From contig NZ_CAMPHN010000007.1 of NCBI RefSeq assembly GCF_946885885.1, forward strand, positions 1 through 55,843: 55,843 nt of DNA, read 5' to 3'. Below the pieces are notes generated by a model. It was given only the letters and a program-made list of their open reading frames with translations. It was not told where the DNA came from and did not search any database. The first letter of the stretch is position 1, and each line of letters starts with the position of its first letter. Shown here in pieces: positions 1-7,885 of the stretch. A program made the position numbers and the translations under genes. The DNA is from an uncultured Pseudomonas sp. (GTDB taxonomy: Bacteria > Pseudomonadota > Gammaproteobacteria > Pseudomonadales > Pseudomonadaceae).

Positions 1-194
1 GCTATGACGGCGTCAAACCCTTGTTCATCGGGCATTACTGGATGAGCGGCGTGCCGAAGTTGGTCAGCGATCACATCGCCTGCTTGGATTGGAGTGTTGC
101 GGGCAGCGACGCGGCCAAGGCGAAGTTATGTGCCTATCGCTGGGGCGGCGAAGCCGTGCTGTCGGCCGATCACCTGGTGTGGGTGACAAGGTAG
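1..194 (+). CDS. Metallophosphoesterase, C-terminal fragment
   Basis: The reading frame enters from the left edge (first full codon at position 3) and ends at TAG 192-194, leaving about 63 residues. The fragment contains GHYWMSG, then ACLDWSV-like and AYRWGGE segments. This is the usual C-terminal end of calcineurin-like (Ser/Thr phosphatase type) metallophosphoesterases, where the GH of GHYW carries a metal-ligand histidine. The catalytic N-terminal motifs lie outside the window, so substrate cannot be judged. The family call rests on motif recall only. Confidence 0.65.
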   Translation, partial: YDGVKPLFIGHYWMSGVPKLVSDHIACLDWSVAGSDAAKAKLCAYRWGGEAVLSADHLVWVTR

Positions 195-358
195 GCGCAG
201 GCTCCTTGGGGGACGAGTGTGCCTCCGCCATAGATATCGGGGGATGGCTTTATCGAAGCCGAATATTCCGCTTTGCTGGGGTGCCGTTCGAATGAGGTTG
301 CGGGTGGGTACGGGCCCAGGTGCTTAAGGATATTCCTTCAAAGCCGTAGGCACCCTGC

Positions 359-404
359 TTGTTGGCAGGTAAACAGTAAGTTACATTTACTGAAACTTTC
401 TGTT
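359..404 (+). promoter_or_regulatory. Candidate abiE promoter and inverted-repeat operator
   Basis: TTGTTG (359-364), 17 bases, then TACATT (382-387) makes a plausible sigma-70 promoter. An 11-bp inverted repeat, AACAGTAAGTT (372-382) and AACTTTCTGTT (394-404) with one mismatch and an 11-base spacer, flanks the -10 region. A tighter 6-bp pair, CAGTAA (374-379) and TTACTG (387-392), is nested in it. AbiEi-type antitoxins repress their own promoter by binding inverted repeats, so this is the natural operator. The sequence features are seen; binding is inferred. Confidence 0.5.
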
Positions 405-416
405 GAGTAAGACGGC

Positions 417-986
417 ATGCAGCCGAACGGCAACTCCCCGCAGCCGATGCGGCGCCTGATCCGTACTCTGGCTCGGCTGGCCAATGAAGAGCGCTATCTC
501 TTCACGCCCGACGACCTCAGGGCTCTAGTGCCGGATATTTCCGACGGTGCCTACAAAACCTTGCTGAGCCGTGCGGCATCGGAAGGACATTTGGTTCGCG
601 TATGCAGGGGCCTGTATCTGTTCGAGCCGGCTAATCCTTCGAACGGGCTTTTGCTGTTTCATGCGGCGGCGAGGCTGCGTGCTACTCAATTCAATTACAT
701 CAGCCTTGAGACCGCATTGAGTGATGCCGGGGTTATTTCACAGATTCCGATCAACTGGATCACGCTGATGTCGTCTGGCCGCAGCAGCATCATCACGTGT
801 GGTCGCTGGGGCACTATCGAGTTCGTACATACCAAGCAGAAGCCGCAGGAGCTCGTTGATCAGCTTCGCTATGACTCGCGCTGCCGGTTATGGAGGGCCA
901 GCCCTCGACAGGCGTTGCGCGATATGAAAGCCGCGCGACGAAACATGGACTTGATCGATTGGAGTGTTGCCAGTGAGTTTGTTTGA
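417..986 (+). CDS. abiEi: AbiEi-type antitoxin (type IV TA system)
   Basis: A 189-residue protein. The N-terminal third (about residues 10-75) resembles the winged-helix domain of AbiEi antitoxins, with the typical segment around GLYLFEP following the helix-turn-helix. The rest matches the antitoxin C-terminal domain (SLETALSDAGVI, then GRWGTIEF). Known AbiEi proteins autorepress the operon through the N-terminal domain and neutralise the AbiEii nucleotidyltransferase without forming a stable complex. The gene overlaps the next by 14 bases, as expected for a toxin-antitoxin operon. An inverted repeat lies just upstream at 372-404. Start ATG 417 has only a weak Shine-Dalgarno. Family assignment is from motif recognition. 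Confidence 0.8.
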   Translation: MQPNGNSPQPMRRLIRTLARLANEERYLFTPDDLRALVPDISDGAYKTLLSRAASEGHLVRVCRGLYLFEPANPSNGLLLFHAAARLRATQFNYISLETALSDAGVISQIPINWITLMSSGRSSIITCGRWGTIEFVHTKQKPQELVDQLRYDSRCRLWRASPRQALRDMKAARRNMDLIDWSVASEFV

Positions 987-1869
987 TGAACTGGTGGATG
1001 AAGCGCTCAGAAATCACCAGGACTTGGCTCCGTTACGGAGCGTTGTAGAGAAGGAGTTGTTGCATCACGACATCATGTTGGCCATGAGCTCCGCCGGCAT
1101 GCTTGCCAGGCTGACCTTTATCGGTGGCACCTGCTTACGCGCCTGCTACGGATCGAATCGGTTGAGCGAGGACCTCGACTTTACCGGCGGGGCGGACTTC
1201 AATCGTGAGAGCCTGGAAGACCTCGCCCGGGTGCTGGTCGAAGGTCTTAAGGCAAAGTACGGTCTGGAGGTCGAGGTCGGCGAGCCGATCCGCGAACAAG
1301 GCAATGTAGATACCTGGAAACTGAAAGTACAAACCAGGCCAGGGCGTAGGGATCTGCCCGCCCAGCGTATCAATATCGATGTATGCGCGATTCCGAGTTA
1401 CCAGCCACAGCCGATGTTGCTGCTGAATCCCTATGGGGTCGATATGGGGACGAGCGGCCTGATCTTGCAAGCTGAAACCCGCGAAGAAATCTACGCAGAT
1501 AAAATCCTGGCTTTTGCTTTAAGGCCCAACCGCATCAAGAATCGCGACTTGTGGGATATGCTTTGGTTGCGTCAGCAAGGGATAAAACCGCAACTGGATT
1601 TGCTCGATAAGAAACTTTCCGACCATCACTGCAGCCGGGAAACATTCTTGGCATTGTTCAAGCAGCGCAACGAGGTGCTTTTATCCGAACCGAAAGTTGC
1701 GGCCGAGTTTCGCCAGGAAATGAGTCGCTTCTTACCTATGGAACTGGTGACCCAAACCGTCAACCAGGCGGCATTCTGGACGCTTCTTGTCAGACACATC
1801 GCTGATCTTCATGCGCTGGTCGAGACGACCCTCCGCGGCGACGATGCCAGTCTTGGTTTCAAAATGTGA
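973..1869 (+). CDS. abiEii: AbiEii-type nucleotidyltransferase toxin
   Basis: Read from GTG 973, because GGAG at 961-964 sits 8 bases upstream; GTG 964 in the same frame is the alternative. The 298-residue product carries the nucleotidyltransferase signature of AbiEii/AbiGii toxins: FIGGTCLR (GG motif, about residues 50-57) followed by RLSEDLDF (the DxD-type metal-binding pair). Further along are the conserved stretches REEIYADKILAF (with the family lysine) and KNRDLWDM. Such toxins are thought to transfer nucleotides to a target, tRNA acceptor ends in the best-studied relatives, and can give phage abortive infection. No truncation or missing motif is seen. The pair stands alone, with no other defence gene next to it. 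Confidence 0.8.
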   Translation: MSLFDELVDEALRNHQDLAPLRSVVEKELLHHDIMLAMSSAGMLARLTFIGGTCLRACYGSNRLSEDLDFTGGADFNRESLEDLARVLVEGLKAKYGLEVEVGEPIREQGNVDTWKLKVQTRPGRRDLPAQRINIDVCAIPSYQPQPMLLLNPYGVDMGTSGLILQAETREEIYADKILAFALRPNRIKNRDLWDMLWLRQQGIKPQLDLLDKKLSDHHCSRETFLALFKQRNEVLLSEPKVAAEFRQEMSRFLPMELVTQTVNQAAFWTLLVRHIADLHALVETTLRGDDASLGFKM

Positions 1870-1897
1870 TTACGCCACCAGGCTGACAAAAAACTCA

Positions 1898-2839
1898 CTA
1901 CGCCAACGGCACCCACCAATACCTCACGAAGTGAAAGAAGATCGGTGCGGCGAAGCACACCGAGTCCAGGCGGTCGAGCATACCGCCGTGACCTTCGATC
2001 ATATGGCCCCAGTCTTTCACCCCGCGGTCGCGTTTGATCGCTGACATCACCAGGCCGCCGGCGAAGCCCAGGAGGTTGACGGTCAGGGCCATCAGTGCGG
2101 CCTGCCAGAAATTGAACGGGGTTATCCAGTACAACAACGCACCGGCCAGGCAAGCCAGGAACACGCCGCCGACAAAGCCTTCCACGGTCTTCGAGGGCGA
2201 CAGGCGCGGGGCGATCTTGTGTTTGCCGAATAACTTGCCGCAGACGTACTGCAGCACATCGGAGAGCTGCACGACGATGATCAGCCAGGCGATCAGCAGC
2301 AGGTTGCGCCCTTCATAGCCAGGGATGTCCAGGGTCAGCAACGCTGGTACCGAAGAAATGCAGTACACCGCGATCATCAGCCCCCATTGCACCTTGGAGG
2401 CGCGTTCGAGGAAGCGTGTGGTGTCGCCGCCCAGGGACGCGAGGATCGGCAGCAACAGAAACAGATAAACCGGGATAAAGATCGAGAACAGGCCGTACCA
2501 GTCGACGCCGATCAGCAGGTATTGCATCGGCAAGGCGAAATAGAAGGCCGCCGCCAGCGCCGGGTAATCGCTGCGCCGTGTCGGCGTCAGGGTCATGAAT
2601 TCGCGCAGGGCGTAGAAGGAGACGAAGTAGAACAGCAAAACCACGCCGATATCGCCGAACACGAAGGCGGCGCCTATTACGGCCACCATCACCCACCAGG
2701 CGTTGATCCGCGCGTTGAGGTTGTCGATCACCGGGTTGGGCGTGTCGCCGCTACGTCGCTTCAGGAAATAGCCGATGGCCGAAGCGAGCAACAGCAGGGC
2801 ACCGATACCGGCGAACAGCATCAGGGTGTTGTTATCCAT
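1898..2839 (-). CDS. CdsA/YnbB-like phosphatidate cytidylyltransferase
   Basis: A 313-residue polytopic membrane protein with about eight hydrophobic segments. The C-terminal third has the CDP-diglyceride synthase signature: GKHKIAPRLSPSKTVEGFVG, then NLLGFAGGLVMSAIKRDRGVKDWG-type sequence (split here by the loop) ending in GHGGMLDRLDS. The aspartates and lysine of the S-x3-R-x2-K-R-x3-K-D-x5-GHGG-x2-D-R-x-D pattern are all present. It should convert phosphatidic acid and CTP to CDP-diacylglycerol at the inner membrane. It starts one base after the acyltransferase stop, with GGAGG five or six bases before ATG, and is the last gene of a six-gene leftward operon. The housekeeping cdsA normally sits with uppS and dxr, so this is an extra, operon-dedicated copy comparable to E. 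coli YnbB. Confidence 0.88.
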   Translation of the reverse strand: MDNNTLMLFAGIGALLLLASAIGYFLKRRSGDTPNPVIDNLNARINAWWVMVAVIGAAFVFGDIGVVLLFYFVSFYALREFMTLTPTRRSDYPALAAAFYFALPMQYLLIGVDWYGLFSIFIPVYLFLLLPILASLGGDTTRFLERASKVQWGLMIAVYCISSVPALLTLDIPGYEGRNLLLIAWLIIVVQLSDVLQYVCGKLFGKHKIAPRLSPSKTVEGFVGGVFLACLAGALLYWITPFNFWQAALMALTVNLLGFAGGLVMSAIKRDRGVKDWGHMIEGHGGMLDRLDSVCFAAPIFFHFVRYWWVPLA

Positions 2840-2840
2840 C

Positions 2841-3461
2841 TCAAGCCTCCTCGGGTGCCATAGCCAGTAATGCGTTGCGGGCGCGTTCGAGGAACGCCTG
2901 CTTGCTTTCCCCTTCCTGCGGTTGCAGCGGTGCGCCGAAGCTCAGGGTGCACAGCAACGGTAGCGGCAGCGCCCTGCCCTTGGGCATCACGCGGTTGAGA
3001 TTGGCGATCCAGACAGGGATCAGCTCGACCTGCGGCCGCGCCTGGGCCAGATGGTAGAGACCGCTTTTAAATGGCAACAAACCCTCTTCCAGGTTGCGCG
3101 TGCCCTCGGGAAACAGGATCAATGAATCGCCGTTATCCAGGGCGTCGAGCATCGGTTGCAGGGGATTGTCATGGGCAGAGGTCCGTTCGCGGTCGATCAG
3201 CACGCCGTTGAACACGTTATTGATCAGATAGCGGCGCAGGCCATCGCGCTGCCAATAATCGGCGCCGGCCACCGGGCGGGTGCTGCGCCGCAGCTCCAGC
3301 GGCAACGAGGCCCAGAGCAGTACGAAGTCGCCGTGGCTGCTGTGATTGGCATAGTACAGGCGTTGCACCGGTTGCGCGGTGCAGCCGAGCCAGAGCGCGC
3401 GGGCGCCGGTCAGCAGGCGCGCGGCGGAGGTAATCGCAAAGGCGGTCAGGGAAGCGAGCAT
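2841..3461 (-). CDS. 1-acyl-glycerol-3-phosphate acyltransferase-like (PlsC family)
   Basis: 206 residues with the PlsC fold signatures: acyltransferase block I as HSSHGD (an HX4D motif, about residue 40), block III FPEGTR (about residue 119) and an N-terminal hydrophobic helix. The family transfers an acyl group to lysophospholipids, typically lysophosphatidate to phosphatidate, at the cytoplasmic face of the membrane. The product, phosphatidic acid, is the substrate of the CdsA-like enzyme one base downstream, so the two probably act in succession. E. coli ynbABCD has no such gene, which makes it an addition to the operon. A second PlsC-family gene, part of the core block, lies at 7886-8659. 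Confidence 0.85.
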   Translation of the reverse strand: MLASLTAFAITSAARLLTGARALWLGCTAQPVQRLYYANHSSHGDFVLLWASLPLELRRSTRPVAGADYWQRDGLRRYLINNVFNGVLIDRERTSAHDNPLQPMLDALDNGDSLILFPEGTRNLEEGLLPFKSGLYHLAQARPQVELIPVWIANLNRVMPKGRALPLPLLCTLSFGAPLQPQEGESKQAFLERARNALLAMAPEEA

Positions 3462-3470
3462 GACGATTCC

Positions 3471-3926
3471 TTATCCAGGGATTGAAAGCCAAGGCAGGCC
3501 GAGCACGATAATCACGGCCAGCAACAACTGTGCGAGCAGCGAGATTGCCTGCAGACGCAACAAGCGCAATGCGCCGCGGCTGCGTTCGTCCCAGCTGCGC
3601 GCGGCCTTTCCCGCCGGTTGCAAGCCGAGCCCGAGCAGCACCTGATCGAGCTCTATGGTACGCGCCGCCAGGCGCTCGGCATCGCCCGCCAGGTGCTGGA
3701 ACAAGTCGGCATCCAGGGCGACGCGCAACGCCGAGTATTTTTCGATCAGCCCCAGCAGCACCAGTAAGGCGCTGAACACGGCGCCGAGAGGCTGCGCCGG
3801 GGCTCCAAGCAAAGGCGCCAGGCCGATCGCCAGGCCGAACAGGGTGAGGGCATTGGATAACCGATCCATGGCCCTGCCCCGGCGCAGCAGGCTGGCCACG
3901 GTGAACAGCTGCATTTCAGTAGCCAT
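3471..3926 (-). CDS. Small two-segment membrane protein of the lipid operon
   Basis: 151 residues that I do not recognise as a named family. A hydrophobic segment near residues 28-62 (LFGLAIGLAPLL and onward) and another at the C-terminus (LLAQLLLAVIIVLGLPWL) flank a charged middle, about residues 70-120, that is probably helical and cytoplasmic. The gene overlaps the PAP2-phosphatase gene by 11 bases and is followed by the acyltransferase after a 9-base gap, so it is translated with the lipid enzymes. A scaffold or accessory role is a guess from position only. An internal ATG five codons in (MQLFTVAS) is an alternative start. Confidence 0.65.
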   Translation of the reverse strand: MATEMQLFTVASLLRRGRAMDRLSNALTLFGLAIGLAPLLGAPAQPLGAVFSALLVLLGLIEKYSALRVALDADLFQHLAGDAERLAARTIELDQVLLGLGLQPAGKAARSWDERSRGALRLLRLQAISLLAQLLLAVIIVLGLPWLSIPG

Positions 3927-5271
3927 GGGCTGCCGCCAGGCTCGCAGGCGCGACGCTGTGCAGTTGCAACATCTCCCGTAACGCCTGTTGGTGGGCGACG
4001 CTGAGCACCACCTGCGGGCGTGCCCGGCGCAACTGCGCGAGCGCTTCAGGCAGGTCCTGGCAGCGTCCGCTGTGCAGCAGCCAGGCGGCCACCGCGCTGG
4101 CGCTGCGCGAATAGCCGAGCGCGCAACAGACCAACAACGGACCTTCTTGTCTCAGCGCTTCGATTGCCTGGGCGGCGGCCAGCAGCGTGTGCGAGCTGGG
4201 TACGCTGAGGTCGAGCACCGGCAGCGAGCGATAGGCCTTGACCGCTGCCCGCCTCGGCAGCTCGGCGCAGAGATCCAGTTGCGCATGAAACTGGTTGGCC
4301 TGCCCCGCCGCGGGAATGCGCCCGAGCCAGACGCCCTCGCCGACTTCATCGGCGTGCGGGTGGGCGCGGGTCCATAACCGCGAGTTGAGCCAGGCGGCGG
4401 CCAGGTAGGGCGCGAGCAACCAGCAGGCGGCGCTGCTCAGGCGGCCATCGGCATCTTTCTGGAAGCCCTGGGCATCGAACAGCGCATAGTTCAGGGCCAC
4501 CAGCAGCAACGAGAAACCGGGCCATAGCAACCATAACCAGGCGCCGCCCAGATTTACCGCCACAGCCGCCATCAGCGCTGCGCCGAGGCTGTAGCGCAAG
4601 GTCAGTCGCCAGCGTTGCGGGTCGCGGGCCAAGCGCCAACTCAGCAATGGGCTGGTGCCCTGATGCGGCCATAGCCAGACGCACAGCCAACCCGCCAGCG
4701 CGCCGGTCGGCACATCGATGAAATGATGCTGCCAGGTGGTCAGCACCGACAGGCCGATCAGCGCGAACCAGCCGTGCAGCAACACCCGCCAGAGGCCCGT
4801 GGCATGGCGCGCGAAGCACACCCAGAGCACCACCAGCAGAGCGATATGCAGGGACGGCGCCTGGTTGAAGGGTTTGTCGAAGCCCATCAGCACATCGAAC
4901 ATAGTGCCGAACAGGCCGTCCAGTTCCGGCCGCTCGAAGGCGAAGCGCAGCGGCCAGAGCAGAAAGGCGGCTATACACAGCAACTGCGCACTGAGCAGAC
5001 GCAGGCCGTGGCGATCCATTTCCCGGCGTGTAGCCGGTAGCAGAAAGGACAAGCCATACAGCAGGTCGATCGACCAGTAAGGCACGATGGTCCATGGCCA
5101 TAGCGGCATTTGGCTTTCCCAGGCGAATACCAGGGTGCCGACGTCATCGCGCTGGCTGCTCAGCCAGTTGGCGAAGCTATAGCTGGCGAAGAACAGCGGC
5201 GCCAATAGCAGCAGCCAGAGCACGCCGCGCTTCCACAGCCCCGCTTCGCGGCTAACCGCAGCCCCCGTCAT
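3916..5271 (-). CDS. PAP2 / dual-specificity phosphatase fusion (YnbD-like)
   Basis: The start is taken as ATG 5271, which overlaps the preceding stop as TGATG, giving 451 residues; a longer in-frame start at 5313 is less likely. The N-terminal half is a polytopic PAP2 domain with the motifs APSLHIALL (PSxH, about residue 150) and HHFIDVPTG (about residue 195). The C-terminal quarter is a cysteine-dependent phosphatase with CALGYSRS (the CX5R loop) preceded by a hydrophobic strand. PAP2 enzymes dephosphorylate lipid phosphates on the outer face, and the CX5R domain may remove a phosphate from a phosphatidyl-alcohol phosphate. The architecture matches E. coli YnbD. The first PAP2 motif (KX6RP) is not obvious, so that domain's activity is uncertain. 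Confidence 0.82.
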   Translation of the reverse strand: MTGAAVSREAGLWKRGVLWLLLLAPLFFASYSFANWLSSQRDDVGTLVFAWESQMPLWPWTIVPYWSIDLLYGLSFLLPATRREMDRHGLRLLSAQLLCIAAFLLWPLRFAFERPELDGLFGTMFDVLMGFDKPFNQAPSLHIALLVVLWVCFARHATGLWRVLLHGWFALIGLSVLTTWQHHFIDVPTGALAGWLCVWLWPHQGTSPLLSWRLARDPQRWRLTLRYSLGAALMAAVAVNLGGAWLWLLWPGFSLLLVALNYALFDAQGFQKDADGRLSSAACWLLAPYLAAAWLNSRLWTRAHPHADEVGEGVWLGRIPAAGQANQFHAQLDLCAELPRRAAVKAYRSLPVLDLSVPSSHTLLAAAQAIEALRQEGPLLVCCALGYSRSASAVAAWLLHSGRCQDLPEALAQLRRARPQVVLSVAHQQALREMLQLHSVAPASLAAAHGY

Positions 5272-7028
5272 CAGGACACCCGCTGCGCCAGGGAGACGCT
5301 GAATATGCCCCATTCATCGATGCGCTGGGTCAGCTTGCGAAAGCCCGCGGCCTCGACCAGCTGGTCCATCTCCGTCTGGCTGCGTCGGCGCATCACCCAG
5401 GCCTCGCCGCCACGGTGGCTGGTCAGCGCGCGGGCAATCAGTTCCAGCTGCGGGTGCCAGGGCTGCCCGGTGTACACCAGGTAACCGCCCTCTTCCACCG
5501 CCGCCGCCAGCCCGGCCAGGGAGTCGCCGACCATCCGGTTGCTGCCGAACAGTTCGTACAGGCCAGAGACCACCGCCAGGGTCGGTTTGGGGTCAAGCGC
5601 GGCCAGGTCGTCGCGGTCGAAGGCGTCGCCTTTGACGAAGCGGGCGATCTCGGCCAAGCCCTTCTGCTCGATCAGCGCGGCGCCGTCGCGCACGTTGATA
5701 TCGCTGTAGTCGCGTAGCAGGATCGAGTCCGGCTGTTGTTCCATGCCTTCCAGGGCTTCGAGGATATAGCGGCCGTGGCCGGCGGCGATATCGACGATGC
5801 GCACGGCTTCGCCCTGGACGCGCAGTTTGGCCATGGCCAGGCGCAGCAACTCCTCGGCGTGCACTTTGCGTTGGCGAATGCCGCGCCAGCCGATGGAGTT
5901 CAGGTAGTTCTGGTCGATCAGCTTGCCGAGCGCCGACTTGCCGCTGGGGCGGTTGCGGTAAACGTAATCGAGGGTGCTACCGGAATCGAAGCCGGTGTCG
6001 AAGCCCAGCTTGACCCCATCGGACAGGTTGCTGCCGAACTTCAGGCCGGCACGGGTGGCGCGCCAGTACAGATCGCGCGGCGAGTTATGCGGCAGCGGCG
6101 CGGCCAGGCTTTCGGCCTCGGCGCAGGTCGCGCCGAGGCGGTCGGCATCGAGCAGCGAGGGGCGCTGCACCGGCTCCTCGAAACAGCGCAGGAGAAAACG
6201 CCGGGCGCGGCTCAGGGCATGGCTGCGGTCGCGCTCGCCGAGGGTGTCGTGGAAGAAGCCGGGCAGTATGTGCATCTCCTTACGCAGGCTACCGAGGCGT
6301 TCGAAGAACTGTTCCTGGGGTTTACGGTGCACCACGAAGTCGGCGCCGGAGATCAGCAACTGCGTGGGGATCTGGATCGCCTGGGCGTCGGCCACCACCC
6401 GCTCGGCGGCGTCGTACAGGCCGAGCAACATGTTCACCGAGATCGCCCGGGTGATCAGCGGGTCGTTATCGAACGAGGCGATACGCGCCGGGTCGTGGCT
6501 GAGGAACTTGGCCTTCACATAGCTGTTGACGAAGAAGTTGCCGCGCCAGGCGCGCATCAGCTTGAGGCCGGTGCGGGCGAAGGGCACGTAGAGTTTGACC
6601 TTGAAGGCCGGCGAGGCGAGCACCAGGGCGCGAATCTTCGGCGCGTAGTCATGGGCCCAGGTCGCCACGACCACGGCACCGACGCTCTGCGCCAACACGG
6701 CGAGGTCTTCCTCGGCCAGCCCATGCTCGACGCGGATATGGTCGATAAAGATCTGCACGTCCCGTGCGCTGGTGGCAAAGCTCGGGCTGTCGCCGCGTTC
6801 GCCCGGGGACAGGCCATGGCCGCGGGCGTCCCAGGCGAAGAAATCGAAATCGGGCATATCCAGTTCGTCGACCAGATGGGCCATGCGCCCGCCGTGTTCG
6901 TGGCCGCGGTGGAACATCACCAGGGCACGCCGTGGCGCGCCCTCCTCGGCAGCGATGGCCGGCCAGTGGCGGTAGAACAACTCCACGCCGTCATGGGTGG
7001 TGAAACGCAGGTCTTGGGCTTCGCGCAT
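5271..7028 (-). CDS. Alpha/beta-hydrolase - SAM methyltransferase fusion (YnbC-like)
   Basis: Start ATG 7028 has AAGGA at a good distance upstream; TTG 7052 in frame is rejected. The 585-residue protein has two parts. Residues 1-290 form an alpha/beta hydrolase of the monoacylglycerol-lipase kind, with MFHRGHEHGGR (oxyanion region), WDARGHG and a nucleophile elbow AQSVGA in place of GxSxG. Residues about 310-585 form a class I methyltransferase with motif I as VDIAAGHGRY and an acidic strand end LLRDYSDIN. The same fusion exists in E. coli YnbC. In this operon it may trim or methylate a lipid headgroup. It precedes the phosphatase with a one-base stop/start overlap. Confidence 0.82.
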   Translation of the reverse strand: MREAQDLRFTTHDGVELFYRHWPAIAAEEGAPRRALVMFHRGHEHGGRMAHLVDELDMPDFDFFAWDARGHGLSPGERGDSPSFATSARDVQIFIDHIRVEHGLAEEDLAVLAQSVGAVVVATWAHDYAPKIRALVLASPAFKVKLYVPFARTGLKLMRAWRGNFFVNSYVKAKFLSHDPARIASFDNDPLITRAISVNMLLGLYDAAERVVADAQAIQIPTQLLISGADFVVHRKPQEQFFERLGSLRKEMHILPGFFHDTLGERDRSHALSRARRFLLRCFEEPVQRPSLLDADRLGATCAEAESLAAPLPHNSPRDLYWRATRAGLKFGSNLSDGVKLGFDTGFDSGSTLDYVYRNRPSGKSALGKLIDQNYLNSIGWRGIRQRKVHAEELLRLAMAKLRVQGEAVRIVDIAAGHGRYILEALEGMEQQPDSILLRDYSDINVRDGAALIEQKGLAEIARFVKGDAFDRDDLAALDPKPTLAVVSGLYELFGSNRMVGDSLAGLAAAVEEGGYLVYTGQPWHPQLELIARALTSHRGGEAWVMRRRSQTEMDQLVEAAGFRKLTQRIDEWGIFSVSLAQRVS

Positions 7029-7056
7029 CGAGATATCCTTATTTCGAGTCAATCGG

Positions 7057-7662
7057 TTATGCCGCTTCGGCCAGGCCTTGGCGCACGCGGTTGTAGAGGG
7101 TGTAGAGCAGTAGAGCGAGAATCAGGCCGAGCAGAGCGTCGATCCACATCGGCGGCAACAGGCCGCTGGCCACGCCGGCGCCGAGCACGCCGAAACAGAA
7201 GGCCCGGTCGCTCTTACCCATGGGCCCGTCGTAGCGCCGCGAGGCGCCGACCATTGGCCCGATTACGCCGGCGTATTCGCTGATCAGGGCCAGCAGCACC
7301 ACCAGTACCACCAGCAGCGGCGAGACGTCGGGCAATAGCGCAAAGGGCAGGTACAGGGCGCTGTCGGCGATCAGGTCGCAGAGTTCGTTGAGGTAGGCGC
7401 CGAGCTTGGATTGCTGACCGAACTCGCGGGCCAGCATGCCGTCCACGGCGTTGAGCGCCATACGCAGAATCATCCACAACGGGATCAGGGCGAACAGCCA
7501 TATATGTTGATGCAAGGCCGCGAGAAGGATGCCGAGGCCAACGGAAACCACGGCTGCGGCCAGGGTCACCTGATTGGCGGTGACGCCCCGCTCGTAGAGG
7601 CGCCTGACCCCCGGCCGCAGCAGGTTCTGGAAAGCCGGCTTGAGTTGGTAGATGGAGAGCAT
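7057..7662 (-). CDS. CDP-alcohol phosphatidyltransferase (YnbA-like)
   Basis: 201 residues with about five membrane helices and the family signature starting at VDGMLAREFG. The pattern reads DG-x2-AR-x8-G-x3-N-x3-D: the third metal-site aspartate is asparagine (GAYLNELCD). From memory, YnbA-type relatives share this Asn, so it may mark the subfamily rather than loss of function. Family members join CDP-diacylglycerol to an alcohol at the inner membrane. It is the first gene of the operon, with AAGGA about nine bases before ATG, and CDP-diacylglycerol would come from the CdsA-like enzyme at the far end. The alcohol acceptor cannot be read from sequence. Confidence 0.85.
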   Translation of the reverse strand: MLSIYQLKPAFQNLLRPGVRRLYERGVTANQVTLAAAVVSVGLGILLAALHQHIWLFALIPLWMILRMALNAVDGMLAREFGQQSKLGAYLNELCDLIADSALYLPFALLPDVSPLLVVLVVLLALISEYAGVIGPMVGASRRYDGPMGKSDRAFCFGVLGAGVASGLLPPMWIDALLGLILALLLYTLYNRVRQGLAEAA

Positions 7663-7870
7663 GAGGCAAAATTCCTTTTTGCTGCTGTGACGTTTCGAAC
7701 CAGCTTAGCCGTTTGTCGGCCCGGCAGCTCGCCAAGACCGCGCGGGCGGGATTATCGCGTTGCGGCGAAACTTATCCCCGGTTTCAGGCTTTCCTTGCCT
7801 GAGTTTAAAACCGGGTCTTTTCAGTCCCTTATGTCGAATAATGGCACTTTGATTACATTCGATGCACAGC

Positions 7871-7879
7871 TTATCCACA
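7871..7879 (+). promoter_or_regulatory. Perfect DnaA-box sequence
   Basis: TTATCCACA, an exact match to the consensus DnaA box, lies just past the plsC stop in the 223-bp space before the lipid operon. I noticed no second consensus box nearby, so it is not an origin by itself. As an origin-proximal segment it could still bind DnaA. Confidence 0.4.
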
Positions 7880-7885
7880 ATTCGG

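Noticed and set aside
5736..7283. Plus-strand open frame (515 codons) opposite the hydrolase-methyltransferase
   Set aside because: Composition rich in Gly, Val and Arg without motifs, and overlaps a clearly coding gene.
7663..7885. Replication origin
   Set aside because: Only one consensus DnaA box and no AT-rich unwinding region were seen.
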